The notes under the pieces were generated by a model that saw only the letters and a list, made by a program, of their open reading frames with translations, was not told the DNA's origin and made no database searches. Of a DNA stretch of 64,000 bases, positions 47,150 through 59,941 are shown piece after piece. Each line of letters begins with the position of its first letter. The stretch's first letter is position 1. This stretch comes from Nemopilema nomurai (taxonomy: Eukaryota; Cnidaria; Scyphozoa; Rhizostomeae; Rhizostomatidae): contig ML133487.1 of the NCBI GenBank assembly GCA_003864495.1, positions 186,001 to 250,000 on the forward strand, written 5' to 3'. Made by a program: the position numbers and the translations under genes.

Positions 47150-50100
47150 ATGAAGAGCTTCGTGCTTCCTGTAAGCATGTCGTCGGCATTGGCCGTGCTC
47201 ATCACCATCTTGGCAATAGTGTTGTTTATGTTCTACCGCAAGCGGCGGCTGAGCCAGTCAATGACGGAGGTGCTCGAGCCGATGACGCGAGCAAAGAGCG
47301 GGAACGGCAGCTTCAAGCGCAGCAGCTCGAAAAGGAGCCGCAAGAACAATGCAATCGCAGAGAAACAGGTATGTGGCCTAACTTGCCAACTCTGACCTGC
47401 AGACATGGGGGCTGGCGCACACCCTCTAAATGTTTGTTGTTTACGCCAAGAGTGAAGGCAAACGATTAGCATAAGAAGGATCTCATAAAACAGGGAAAGC
47501 TACTTCACCGCTAATGTATTTTAATTTCTTGGCCAAGTCCTCCTTTGAGAGGTAGGAGCTCAAAAAGCCCATATGGGAATCTGTCGGCATTTTGGATTCG
47601 CTCTTAGCGCGGGTCCGCCCACCAATGTCTTTTGGCTTTAATCGGACTCAACTTCAGAATGGAATTAAATGTTATGGATTATCAATACCCCGCAGGTTGT
47701 AAGGCTAGTAACTGTTATAACCAAACGTTATTCTTGGGTCTTGTTATCAAGTGATGTTATTTGAGAATATGGCAGCTCGTATTTAGACAGAAGCAGCACT
47801 CTCAAGATTGCTTTAACCTTGCATCGAGTCATAATGAAAAGTTAATCAAACGCAGCCACATTCTTCAATGAAGAGCCTTGTTAATGCAATTGATCCAGTT
47901 ATAATGATTCTAATAAAAGGCAGGTCATAGGATTGGATTGTTTCTTAAGGTATAAATAGTGCAAATTATATTACGAATTAATAGTAACCTTGATTGGTTT
48001 AATTGATCTCATTAATGTAATTCTAGGGTCAAATATAATTATTGAAGTTATTCTCCCCACTAGTATTGATGAATAATGATAAATTAAAAGGCAATTATCT
48101 CTAGTTTTCCTTCATGATCTGATAGTTGTTTTTTTCATATACGTAGGTCTTTCAATCTTCTTGCAACACCGATTCTAGATTAGGATTACTCGTCTTTCAC
48201 TCGTCTTTCAAGGTCTTTCACTGGTCTTTCAAGGGTGGTAGAGAAAAGTGTAATTGTACGCCAGCGTACGCTATCATTAAAAATCAGCTGGCTACCCTAT
48301 TTTTCATCGCATGGGACGCGTGGGTTTCTTTGTTCCAGCCCCTTTTGTCTCATCTCATCGACTGCCTTATCAACTCAGTCCACCTCACTGCTAACGAGAG
48401 TATGGTCCGCTAAGACTAAATTTGCTTAGCAAATGTTTGCAGGTTTTTTTCGGTACAATTTTACTCATTCCGTTCGTTTCCGATTCTGTTTTAATACTGT
48501 CCCTTCAGTGGTGGCCTTCACTAACTAGTGCTTCGTAACCCTGGAGAAACATTTTATTGTTTTTGTTCAGCGTTGGAAGAGATCTTTCGTTTGTAGCCAT
48601 GTTATTTTGACTTTTCTGGGAGACCCTTTGTTTCTCAATTTACATAGAGTATAGGAACAAGGCGTGGTCTTGTGGTGGACCCTTTCCTGTAGGGAAACAT
48701 TGAACGGTTTCTTCTAGAAACTATTTCCATGATGACAATTACCGTCGCTGCAAGTAATTTCCTTTGGATGAAGTATTTCATTAGCTATGCGCATCCTTCT
48801 GTTATTCACGCGCCCACCCTGCGGTTTTCACAAGATGCTTCTTCCTTCACAAGATTTTTTCATTTTAATTATGAGAAGGTGCCCGTGAGTCTCAGGGTGT
48901 TCTTTGTGCCACGCCGTTCTGTTTTCGCGTCCGCACTAGCGGGCACTTAATCCGTTTCTTTAATGTGTAGGCGATTGGTATAATGCTTCTAGACAATGTC
49001 TCTGCTTCTAATCTGTAGCCTGTTTTTCTCTACTGCCCGGTTGCTTAACACGAGGGGGAATATCATTTGGGCTACTTTTTAAAGCCATCAGAGTCGTGCT
49101 ACCCTAGTTCTTGACGGATTGCTTGCCCCATGGAGCTCCATCTTCATTCACAATAGCTAAAAATACAACGTCGGAAAATAACCAAAAGCTTTGCATACTT
49201 AAAGTAATTTTTCATCCGACAACGTCGGAAAATAACCAAAAGCTGACGTGAATCCGATCCGCAACTGGCTATTTTTTCGGTCAACATTCGGTCATTTTCT
49301 GACGTTTGCATACTCTGTGGAGTGTCGGACGAAAAAGTACTTGAAGTATGCAAAAAATGGTCCCGCTATTTCTAGCTATTGTGAAATTTTGTTCCACAAA
49401 GCATTTGTTCACATATCATGAAACTCGAAAAATCCCTACGTGAGCCTTTTGCACGTGAAATTTTCTTGATTGCATCAGAAGACTCCGGCAAAAATGCTTA
49501 AAATCCAGCCTTAGTAAATCATCTTATTTTATGCCCTAAGTTTTGGAGCACACTCATAACACATGATCTAAGAATTCTTTTACTTTAACCCTGAGGTTTT
49601 CACTTGAATTATACCAATAGAATTTCTAGATTTTCTGATGGAGTTTTGAAAGTTTTGAAGTCTTCTGAAGAAACTAAATTTTAGATACCTCAAAATTTTA
49701 CATACGTCTGCAATCTTTAGTATCAGTGATAGAATGTTTTTACTGGACATTGTATTACCGTGTGTTTTATTTACTGATTATTGTTTTGCATAAGTTTCGT
49801 ATTTATCCCAATGGTCCTTTGTCCACCAGGTGCCAATCCTGCAGGATTCTCAGTTTTGGGTGCCCGAAGTCTACTCCTCGATCATCCAGCCTAATCAAAC
49901 TCCACCAAGGAAGGTGAGCCGGATGCAGTCGACTCTTGACCGCGAAATCTATTCAAGGACGCAGGACACCTCCTATCTACAGGCAGCCGAAACTGACGTG
50001 AGTGAATTAAACATATTTCATGTTCCAGTGCTTTTGCCTGTAGAATAGTTCATTTGATATTTATGTATAAAATCAATAATTTGAGAGAGGTAGAAAGTCA

Positions 50101-53100
50101 GTCCCTTTTGTGTTGCTATTTTGTCGCTATCTTATGAAGTTTAGCGAAGCAATGGTTTCAGAAGTTATCATTTGAAAGATGTTTGAAATAGAAGTTGTAA
50201 TAGAAGGGCCTTAAATCATAAAAAATCTAGTATAGATGCTGGAGTTACCTATACGGAGCGGGCTTTAGATACCTTTTTAAACCCCTTCGAGTCCCTGATC
50301 TTGGCACTGAATGTGCAAACATGTCTCAAAGTTGATCTGAATCTTCACCAATATGGAAAGTCGTAAGAAAGAGAAAATTTCGTCTTTTCTAAGGCATATT
50401 TAGAACGAAAGTTGTGGACAGATTGATTTGGTTTGGGGCCTAAAGTTAATTCTGGCATTCATTACCCAAATGCAAAGTCCCAGTTGATTTTCCAATTCCC
50501 AAAAGTCAAACAGAGATGCCTCATTAAAATATCATCGAGCCAACCATAGATCTGTAAGCATATTTTTTCAGATATCTCCAGGGCATATTTAAATCTTGTA
50601 TCGTTAAAGATGTGTCCTCGTGATATTAAAAACATGAGCCGTTGCAGTATTTTCCAAGTTATTTTCAAATTTTCGCATAATCATAATTATCCATCAAAAA
50701 TACCGTATAACTTTTGTTTAGTTGCTATAAAGAGGCCGTTTCAATCTATTTGGACGGTGAAAGGAGAGATTCGATATCCTATTATCAATACTATTTTCAC
50801 GTACTGTGCTCCTTGAAGTCCATTCAAATATTGTTTTTCAATATTATCTTATTTTTATCCAGCTTATTGTTCCGTGACAGCATCACCGCGTATGGCTTTC
50901 CTATGGTTGCTAAGAATTTTCTTAAGCATTATTGTCTGTTCGGATTCCTCTTTGGGAGTTTTTGCCATTTGCATGGAAGTTGCTGTGATCTCTTTATAGG
51001 CTCTGTTTGAAAAACAATTTTAAGAACCTTAGGTGCCATGTTATGGTGGCGACTGATTTTGAAGGTCGTTCTACCAACTGTATTATATGTGGAGGAGTAA
51101 GAAATAAGCTTTCTAAACCAATTAGCTTATTGAATAACATAATTATTTGTCTCCCATTTATCCACTAGTGTATAACAAGTAGCTCCCAGGCCTCTTTGTC
51201 CTTGCACGTTTGTAGTTAGAGCAGCAACTCTTTCTTTAGCCTTAGGCCATCTGCAAAGAAGATTTCTTGTTCTAGATAGTTAGGAGTTTCGTAGCGTTTA
51301 AATGCTGGAGTAACAATTCCAAAAAACTGGGTGTTACCACATGTTGAAGGCAGCATCAAAGCGCACCAGTGATAATATGACATAGAAACGGGTATTCTCT
51401 CTCAAAACAACGTACTTTGACGCTCTTCATTTTGTAGCAGAAAAATCAAGAGGTATTTTTGCTTCATAATCAACCCAAACTTAAACCAAACGTTTTTTCT
51501 TAAAAATACTATTTAAAATTTTGTAGCAGAAAAATCAAGAGTTATTTTTGCTTCATAATCAACCCAAACTTAAACCAAACGTTTTTTCTTAAAAAGACTA
51601 TTTAAACCTCTGTCTAAGTCACGGTAAACAGGTTTTCTAGAGTTGCCTCGCTTGAAATGAGAATTGCGTCTGATTTGAAGGACAAAAGTGCATGTTATCT
51701 TCTCAAAGGGTTGTTATGGAAATTTAGTGAACGCTTTATCGTGTACTTCAGGTCTTCGAGAGTGAATCAACGGGAAGACGGCGATCAAGCCTGCAGAATC
51801 GCTACACCGGAATTCAGAAGGCCAGGCTCATGAGCGATGACTACCGTGGCATGCTCAACTTTTCGCTCCAGTACCGGCAAGACAGGTCTGACGCCACATT
51901 CCACGTTTCGACTTTTCTTTTTAAGTACTTTTTCTTTCAAATGAATCTATAGAACGGTGTCTAATGCCAAACCAATACTAGCAATGGAAATCTTCCCTCA
52001 TTTTGTTCTTATTTTCCCCCACGTTACCCTTTTTTATTCATTTTAGACAACCCACTGTCTGTTTTTCCTCATTTTGAGCCCCCCCCATTCTATCCTTTTG
52101 TGTCTTCATTTTGCCCTTGTGTACTGATTTTGTCATTTTTGTGCCCACTTTTGTCCTTTTTAGTGTCCTTTTGTCCTTTTCCCACTTTTTTCTTTGTTCC
52201 TATTGTCCCTACTTTGTCCTCCTTGTACTCGTCTTAGTTCCCATTCTGTTCTTTTTGTCTGCTTTTTGTCCTTTTTGTACTCATTCTTGTCATTCTTCCA
52301 CCCTGTGCACTTTTCGTCCTCATCTTGTCTTGTTTGCTCTGAATTGGTTCTGTGTCCTCAATTTGTGCTTTTGTCTCAATTTTGTTCTTTTTACTAGACT
52401 TTGCCCTATTTGTTCTCATTCACCAAGAAAAATTACTGGTCAAGTCCTTTGCAGATTAACCTCGTTGCCTTCAAGCATTCCCACACTATATAGCTTTGCA
52501 ATGAGCAAAGTAAGATATAAGTTATGATTTAAAACAGCTGCAAGTCTTCCACATTTTGTGCTATAATCGATTATGCTGATAGTCATAACTACTTTGTTTC
52601 GTAACCCTTCGTATCGGGCAGTAAATATTTTAATTCCTTGCCACTACCGGTTTCAAAAACCCCGCCAAACTAAATATCAACATGTCAAGTAAGTACGATC
52701 ATTTGGCGGTTGTTTTAACGTTTTTCTAAGCAAGCAAACAAATTGGTTCTTTAATTAACGTTTCGGACCTTTTGCGAATTGGAAACCCGTGGCATTATCA
52801 CCATCCACTTTTCAACCGCAAAGCTGTGGCACTTATGACCATAATATGTCACAAAGTGCCTATAGAGCCTCTGGATGCATCAAAGTAGAGCGGCCGTGTT
52901 CATTTGAATTACCGATGGAGTGCATTATGGCTTGTTTTTACCGAGCCATTCACTAAACTACCTCTTATTGTAATGTTCTGATGTTTTCTTGTACTATAGA
53001 TAAGAAGTTGAAATAAATTCGACTCTTCCAGGGCATTGTTGATGGTCACAGTGATCAAAGCTGAAAATCTGCCTCCAAGAAAAGATGGCGAATGCGTTGA

Positions 53101-54612
53101 TCCGTTTGTTGACATCCAGTTGCTTCCATATTATAAACGAAAGAATCACTCCGAGGTTCACCAAAAGACATTAAACCCTGTTTTCAACCAGATGTTTGAA
53201 TTCGAGGTTCCGCCGTATGAAATACGAGGCCAGCAAATTCAGTTTACAGTCCTGGATTTTAGTCAGCAATTGAACCACAATACGATTGGTACTGTTTTGT
53301 ATGATGTAGGAATTCTGGACAGTGATGCTTTGAAAGCGTCGAAAGAATTCATTTTATGGCAGAGGATTGTAAAGGTAATTCAAATTTCACTTTTCTTGAG
53401 CAGGCAGAATTCAATGGCAAAGTGACCCGTTGAAAAAAAGCAACTGGTCCAAACAGAAATTTGATCTTGGTACTTTGAACGGAATATTTTCATTGCGTCA
53501 TTCGATGTCCCAGAGGAAATTTAAAAATTTTATTGCTCTTACTGGTACTTTTGAAATGATGGGCTTGGACATATGACCCAACGACTTGCCTTCTCCTTGC
53601 ATTTCATCAAATTCAATTATTTCTTGGAAATTTTAGCGCCTTGAGACAAGACAAAACCGATGCAAAAGTATAGCGAGAAGCTGATACGTGTAATGGACGG
53701 TATAAAATTTTCACTTAGGTTAGTTTTATCTCACATCATTTCCTGAAATAATTTTTGATTTTCAGCCCGAGCAGCTTGAGAGAAAACTCGCCTTGAAAGT
53801 CACCTTATCGAAAGAAAAGGAGAAGAACATCACGGACGATAACTCCATGCTTATATTGCTGTCACTGACATATTTGAAAGCAGCAGAAAAATTGACTGTC
53901 ACCATAAACAGAGCGCGGAACCTTCCACTTGCTGACAGAAAAGGAAGACTAGGTACCCTCTAGAGTTGTGCAATGATGTGTAATTGTTATCGCAATTTTT
54001 TGCTACAATGATGTAGTTAGTACTATGTTAGTACTGTGCCCTTTGCTTCGGGATGCAAGTTAGAGTCTTTATGCAAGTAATCGAGCGTTAGGCCCCTTAA
54101 ATGTATAGTTTTAGATTTTCTTCCCTTTTAACCCTTGGATTTTCTGGTGTACCTCTAAATAGAATGAATTGCTGGCATGCACTTTGAAAAAATGAACAAT
54201 TTTTTCGCCATCCTTAATAGTTTTTCCAATTCAAATAGATTTATAGTGTACTTTTTGATTTCTCGATTTTCCTTCAGATCATCACTACGTATCGATATCT
54301 CTGCGACGACAAGGTAAAAACCTCAAAAAGCAACGGACATCCGTCGTCAAACACGATCCCAATCCAACGTTTGGCAAAAGCCTTGTATTCGATGTATCGA
54401 ACAGCGAAATCGAACTTTGCACGCTGGTCATCAAAGTGCGACATCGCAGTGACATCAACAGAGATAGAACGTTTGCGATTCTGTGCGTTGGACATAATGC
54501 ACAGGGAAGCGAGGCCGCACATTGGAATGACATGGTCGAACTAGGAGAATGTGTGACGCGTTGGCATCGCATGGTTCGAATCGAGCCTGCAGATAACAGT
54601 GGACATGAGTAG
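47150..54612 (+). CDS. Synaptotagmin-like protein with C2A and C2B domains
   Basis: Six coding exons join in frame: 47150-47368, 49830-49997, 51752-51885 (ends phase 2), 53032-53374, 53766-53952 (ends phase 1) and 54278-54612 (TAG stop), giving 461 residues. Residues about 9-29 are a membrane anchor followed by YRKRR and a Ser/Lys/Arg-rich linker. C2A runs from about 161 (RGMLNFSLQY) to 288, with VDPFVDIQLLP and NPVFNQMFEFEVP. C2B runs from about 316 to 450 and has the synaptotagmin signature GSEAAHWNDM followed by RWHRM. Ca2+ ligands are mostly missing: the second C2A loop reads LDFSQQLNHN, keeping only the first Asp, and the C2B loop reads VRHRSDINRD. Constitutive vesicle or membrane tethering is inferred. 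An acceptor at 47125 with an open frame into the ATG leaves room for a 5' exon that would extend the luminal end. Confidence 0.85.
47369..49146. other. First part of intron 1 of the two-C2 gene
   Basis: AT-rich intron sequence with a short patch of CGTCTTTCA-like imperfect repeats at about 48189-48233. No exon fitting the C2 protein was found here. Confidence 0.5.
49147..49385. mobile_element. Foldback MITE-like element in intron 1 of the two-C2 gene
   Basis: The ends TTCACAATAGCTAAAAATA and TATTTCTAGCTATTGTGAA are inverted repeats matching at 18 of 19 positions. Inside, GCATACTTAAAGTAATTTTT with ATCCGACAA pairs with GTCGGACGAAAAAGTACTTG plus AAGTATGC near the right end. The segment CAACGTCGGAAAATAACCAA is present twice on the left side (about 49167 and 49218). 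No clear target duplication was seen. The whole 239-bp element could fold into a long hairpin and has no coding capacity. Confidence 0.75.
50000..51428. other. Intron 2 of the two-C2 gene
   Basis: AT-rich intron with no recognisable gene. Short frames at 50462-50668 and 50714-51010 have no domain and no partners. Confidence 0.5.
51429..51606. repeat. 89-bp tandem duplication
   Basis: Two adjacent copies, 51429-51517 and 51518-51606, begin ATTTTGTAGCAGAAAAATCA and differ at about two positions (GAGGT/GAGTT and AAATACT/AAGACTA). The duplication sits about 150 bp upstream of an exon of the two-C2 gene. Confidence 0.95.
51985..52450. repeat. Pyrimidine-rich degenerate minisatellite in an intron
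   Basis: The + strand is strongly T/C-biased, with many imperfect copies of TTTTGTCCTTTTTGT and CATTTTGTCC. It yields a 138-codon open frame rich in Phe, Leu, Ser and Cys, which I regard as a by-product of composition. It lies between the exons ending 51885 and starting 53032. Confidence 0.65.
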
Positions 54613-56813
54613 CCTGGGTTCCTTTATCGTTGCCGTGACGTCATTTGCCCAATGCCAATATTCCTTTGACTTGTGGACGCTGGGTAAGGCCAAATTTCAA
54701 GAGGCAGCATTAGATCCAGGTCGAACTTGCCGTAGAAGAGAGCCCTTTCGTTGGCAAATCGTCCATCAAAAATAAGACACGGAAAAATCAGTAGCGTTGC
54801 CTACATTTCTTCATCATTGCAGTCATCAAAGGTCGGCTGTATTTTAAAGCTGAAAATTTAACTTATGTTCTTGGCTATGTCGAATAGAGTAAGAATTTCT
54901 GGCAGGTAGATGCCATTTTCGAAAAATGATTCCCAGAACTGGTATTGGATGACGCAAACAGGACTAGTATCGTTGATAAAAATTCTTGCTTTTATCACGG
55001 TTGCATTAATTATCGCCTCCTTTTACAGCTTGGAATTTGGGTGGTAGTGATCAATTTTGGAGAGTTCGACTCTCGTCTCCTTAGACATAATTTCTCCATT
55101 TGAAATATAGATTGAGGTATCTCGTCAGGTTGGTACTGAAAGCTTTGATGATTAGAAGATGATTGTATTTGACAACCCTTGACTTTACATGTCATGGATT
55201 ACCCTTTCTGTGCCTCACCGGTGTACAGGGAACCCAGCTACTAGGTTTTCAAGTCTCCTGCGTATAATTGGCAGTTGTTTTACGTTTATTTTGGGGACTG
55301 AATGGCGTAGGATCGTTCCTGAGTTGCGAGAATTGGCCAGAATGTATAATATGAATGCAAGCCATTTTTGTATTGTAAATACATGAATATTCATTATTAT
55401 CAATAATATTTATATTCGCGATGAGAATTTTTGAATTTATTTCCGTAAGCATTTAGATTAGGATTTAGAATGTCCCAACTATTTCTATGATATTGTCGTA
55501 TTTCAACGTATGATAAATATAATTTGCCTAAGTTATTGCCTTGTATTCCCAACACTGAGAATTTTTCGATGCAATTTGATTTATGCTTTATGACATGTGT
55601 TTGGAGATTTTTGATTACTTTTGTAGCTGTTACTTTTGTTAGAAGCTATTCTAGAAAGGCGTAGAAAACTTCCCTGTTAGACTTAACAAAGAGTAAACAC
55701 TAATCAACGCGAGGCATAAAAACGCCATTGCTTGTGCCTGATTTTAGCAGTTAAAGAGAATGATGTGTGAACCAAAAAGTCGCTAAGGAATATTAAAATT
55801 TTTTCTTATCCACCGATAACTTTTTGAAAACAAAACCATCTTGGTAGATCAACTTTTCTTGAAGTATTTCGAAAGCATTGATTACTTCATTCTGACTGGA
55901 TCTGATTTCATTGGCTTCTGAATAAAATAAGTTATTAAACATTTGACATTTAGCTCTAGCATCAAAAGTATAACACATTTTCCTTTTGGGGTTCATCTCT
56001 CAACCAATTGCCCCACCAAGAACTGAACTATAATATTGCATTTCAATTCGAGAAAAACCAACATAGTGATGATCTACAATTTGCCTAAAGCTGCCAACGT
56101 GACTGCTCAGATCTCACCAGCACAAGACTGTCAAATTCATCATCTCCGAAGAACGACCTATAAGACCCGATATTCGCCGTTTCAAGGTGAACTTCTAAAA
56201 CCTCAAAGTACCCGTTTCGTAGCAGCCCCTGTGATGGAGAGGAATGCGGTTCTGAAGAAGAATGGATCGAGCGGTCACTTGTTCTCGTTTTTGATTGACA
56301 GCAGCCTTCTGACATTTCACGCGCCATTCTGGCGGGAACATTCAAACGGAGCAGAAGGGTCAAGTCAAGACGAAGCCCGATGATTGAGTCCGAGAAAGCG
56401 TAGAGTCCAGCAAGATGAAGCAAGAGCTGCTGAGAAAGGAATTTGAGATGAACAATCGAAATAAGGTGAAATACAACAAACAAGTATTTTTCGTTTGTGA
56501 AAAAAGCTTTTTTTATGCATGGGCCTAAGCATTTTTGTAACAACGAAGCCATGAACGAGGGTGCTTTTACTCATGGGTAGATCTTTAGTTCTGAAATTAG
56601 AATACATCAAATAGAATTGGCTGTCCGTATCTGGTCTTTTAACATTAAATATCTTCAATGCTTAACTGTTATTGATCTTCATGTAAGTGTAGGCAAGCTA
56701 CCTTTGCAACACACAACATGATTTGTTGTAAACAGAAGGTAATTGTGTTTTCGTCCTGGGATCACAGATTCAAATAAAGTTTACTACTCAATCCTCTCAT
56801 ATTCGGAGGACTG
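54613..56813. other. 3' flank of the two-C2 gene
   Basis: Probably includes the 3' untranslated region. AATAAA occurs at 55921-55926 and 56773-56778. The overlapping opposite-strand frames at 56036-56383 and 56085-56552 share no recognisable domain. Confidence 0.45.
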
Positions 56814-57185
56814 CTTTTTTATACTATTCTTAATGTTCTTTTTGAATTCAGCTAATTGCTTGACTTTTTTTAATGTGTTAAGTTTTAAGTTCTTTTATAC
56901 TATTCTTAATGTTCTTTTTGAATTCAGCTAATTGCTTGACTTTTTTTAATGTTAAGTTTTAAGTTCTTTTATACTATTCTTAATGTTCTTTTTGAATTCA
57001 GCTAATTGCTTGACTTTTTTTAATGTTAAGTTTTAAGTTCTTTTATACTATTCTTAATGTTCTTTTTGAATTCAGCTAATTGCTTGACTTTTTTTAATGT
57101 TAAGTTTTAAGTTCTTTTATACTATTCTTAATGTTCTTTTTGAATTCAGCTAATTGCTTGACTTTTTTTAATGTTAAGTTTTAAG
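56814..57185. repeat. 74-bp tandem repeat, about 5 copies
   Basis: The monomer includes TTTTATACTATTCTTAATGT, then TCTTTTTGAATTCAGCTAAT and TGCTTGACTTTTTTTAATG. The internal GAATTC falls at 56844, 56920, 56994, 57068 and 57142. The first interval is 76 bp because of a GTGT insertion; the rest are exactly 74 bp and almost identical, so the array is recent. Confidence 0.95.
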
Positions 57186-59150
57186 ATTGACAGGAACCTA
57201 CTTTGTTCTATCGCTCACGTAGCATCTTCCATATAAGTTATATTAATTATTAGAAATAACTTCTTATTGATTAAGGTATTTATGAATTCACTTATCCTGC
57301 CTGAGAGGAGCTAATATTTTTTGTGAAAGCGATAGTTTAAGCCCCAATTTTATTATTAACCCTTTTGTGATTGTAGATACTAAATTTGTGGGTCTTTTAT
57401 GTTGAATAATACAGAAACCAGCCATTTATTTGCTTTGTGCAATTTAGTTAGGAAATATTGAAACCTGAGCTGTTAAAATCATTCATTTTCATGTTGATAA
57501 TTTATTTGTCCTTTTTCAGGACAAAGAATTCATATTGGGAACTTGTTTGGAGAAGCTGTTACACAGTGACTTGAAAATATTTGTATACTGGTGGCTTGGC
57601 AAGCTTTGAATGGAAAAGGTTAGTTATCATTCCATTATTTAATCTTCAAATGTGTGTATTGCTTTTCCAAGTAATGGTTTTGATATTTATGAATTGCAGT
57701 TTGTCCAAAAATGTGTGTTTGCACAAGCATACTGTGGATGGAATCATATAAGTCAATTTAGCTACTCACATTTGGGAAAAAATATCCATTGGATTAGTTA
57801 ATTACATATCACATTGAAAAATGCATGTTATTACTTAACAAAATGGCGTCACCTCATTCTTGAATTTACTATTCTTTATTTGTTAAATGAAAATTTATAA
57901 TTAATTTGATTTTCGAAAATGAGGGAACCTCTGACGCTCTGTATATCCACATTGAATGGCAATGAGGCTGTTTATTTGATATATGTTAGTAGAAATGTTT
58001 AATATCTTTAGATGTTAAGGTAGTGAAAAAGTCAGGAATGCTTTTGTTATATTCTTTTCTGCTTCTTATTATTAAAATAGAAGCCCGACAATAAAGGAGT
58101 AAAATATCCATTGTCCTTATTTATGTCTTGGACTCACTGCTATCTGAAATTCCTGGTTGCATGCCAGGAAAACTGTTGATTTGTTTTTGCCAGACTTACC
58201 TCTGACCGGCTTGTATTAAAGCCTGTTTGCTATCTTTAATGGCAAAAATTTGAATTTTTGTCCCTCTCTCGTGTAATCTTGCAAAGTGGCAAAAATCACT
58301 TAATTCTTCTTCTCCAAGTGTAAGACCTATTATTAGCTTTGTTGTTTACATGCTATGATGTCCTTCACATCAGCTATATAAATTTGGTATAATGCTCTAA
58401 GAGTCTTGTTAAGACTTGCTTACCATCTTAAGATTTGTTTTTTTGTACTTTGGTGTTCTCAAATTTTTCTTTTATATGATATTTCGACCTTCTAAGTTAT
58501 CTTCTACTGTTTTAGTTTTTCCCAGGCAGTACAACAGCTGTGCAGTTGTATGCCCAATTTTTATTTTCTATATTTGAGTATGCCTTGCAGCAAATATAAA
58601 GTTATTCCAATGGTAACCTTGATGTTTTAAGTACCAATTTTGAACGACGTTCTTAACCAGCAAATCAAATTCACTAGTTGGAAGAGAGCTTGAAAAAGCG
58701 AATTTAGTTAGACTAGATTTGATATGACATACCAAGTGTTTTTGCTGTCTACTGCACTTTTTAAAGTCTTTTAGACATTATGGGGTTTTTGCTGATTTTC
58801 AGCTGATGATACTGCTACCAGCTTTCCAAATGTTTCATCTAATTCTGTTATGTTATGAAGAGATCTTTATTTTTTGTGACAGTAGTCATTTCTTTCTTTC
58901 TTTGGTTTGACAGGCCAACAATAATTGAAATTGAGAATTTGTTATTGCAAGTCATTTTTGCACTGGTAGCTTAAAGATTTTGTGTAACTGATGTTTTTCC
59001 AAGCTCTATACAGAAAAATTAAACCAATTTATCCGTTTCGATTTTGATGTGACTTTGTAACTAGCATAAAATGCAAGGCCTCCAACAACCAACTACTAGA
59101 GTAGAAAATGCAAAATGATAAAGGGCAGGGCAGTTTTGCACGTTGGTCAC
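57186..59150. other. AT-rich intergenic stretch, no recognised gene
   Basis: No open frame of note in either direction and no repeat structure that I could define. Confidence 0.5.
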
Positions 59151-59199
59151 ACCTTTGCAAATTCTGGATCTAGCTTGAATATGTTATAGTAGCTGGCTC

Positions 59200-59941
59200 A
59201 AGGAGCCGAGGCTGTAGTTGCTTGAATGTAGACCAAAAGTAGCAGGCGAAGAAGAGCTTGTTAGTGACACAGAGCGTAGCAGTTCTAGAACGCTTGCGAT
59301 CACATTGAAAGTAGATGCACAAGAGAAAGTAGAAGATAGCTGCCTAAGGTGACATTGAGCGAAGGCATTTCACGATGCAAGGAAGGAAGAGTACTTGAGG
59401 GTGGGTAGACAGTAGGTTATCAAGGGCACATAAACACAGTCCGGCGTGTGTCTATGGAAGGATGTTACTCAAGGACAGATAGCATAAGCTAACTAGAAAC
59501 AATCAGAAGGAACTTAGCTAAGAACACAAGGAAAGTAGAACGAAAGAAGCTATTTACATTGATTAGATTGATAAAACGAATCTAGGCTAGACATGTAGTA
59601 TCTGCTTCAGTAAAGGGGCTAATAAACTAGTTATTCGAGGCCGAGGAAGGGATAGCTTCCAAAGTAGCATATCGAAGCTAGATAGAATAAAGTACTTACA
59701 TAAATTCATATAGTAGTTGCCTAGACACTAAAGGACAGAACGAAAGTAGCTACTTATGGACTTACAGAAAGTAACTACTTAAGGGTAGATAGAGGGTAGC
59801 TGCTGAAAGGTAGATAGAAAGTAGCTGCTTGATTAAGGGCATAGGTTAAGTAGCTACTTAAGAGAAGATTGGATGTAGCTACCTAAAGGGTAGATAGAGA
59901 ATAGCTACTTAGGAACACATGTCAAGGACAACTTATGGGTA
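59200..59941 (+). repeat. Degenerate flank of the TAGCTACTT satellite
   Basis: Scattered, diverged copies of GTAGCTACTTAAGG-like sequence become more regular toward 59940. This is the decayed outer edge of the satellite array; similarity falls with distance from it. Confidence 0.7.

Noticed and set aside
52111..52527. 138-codon hydrophobic frame resembling a multi-pass membrane protein
   Set aside because: It lies in an intron of the two-C2 gene and follows from the T/C-rich low-complexity tract; there is no start context or homologous pattern.
56036..56552. Overlapping 115- and 155-codon frames on opposite strands
   Set aside because: No recognisable domain in either. They are downstream of the C2B stop and probably lie in the 3' untranslated or intergenic sequence.
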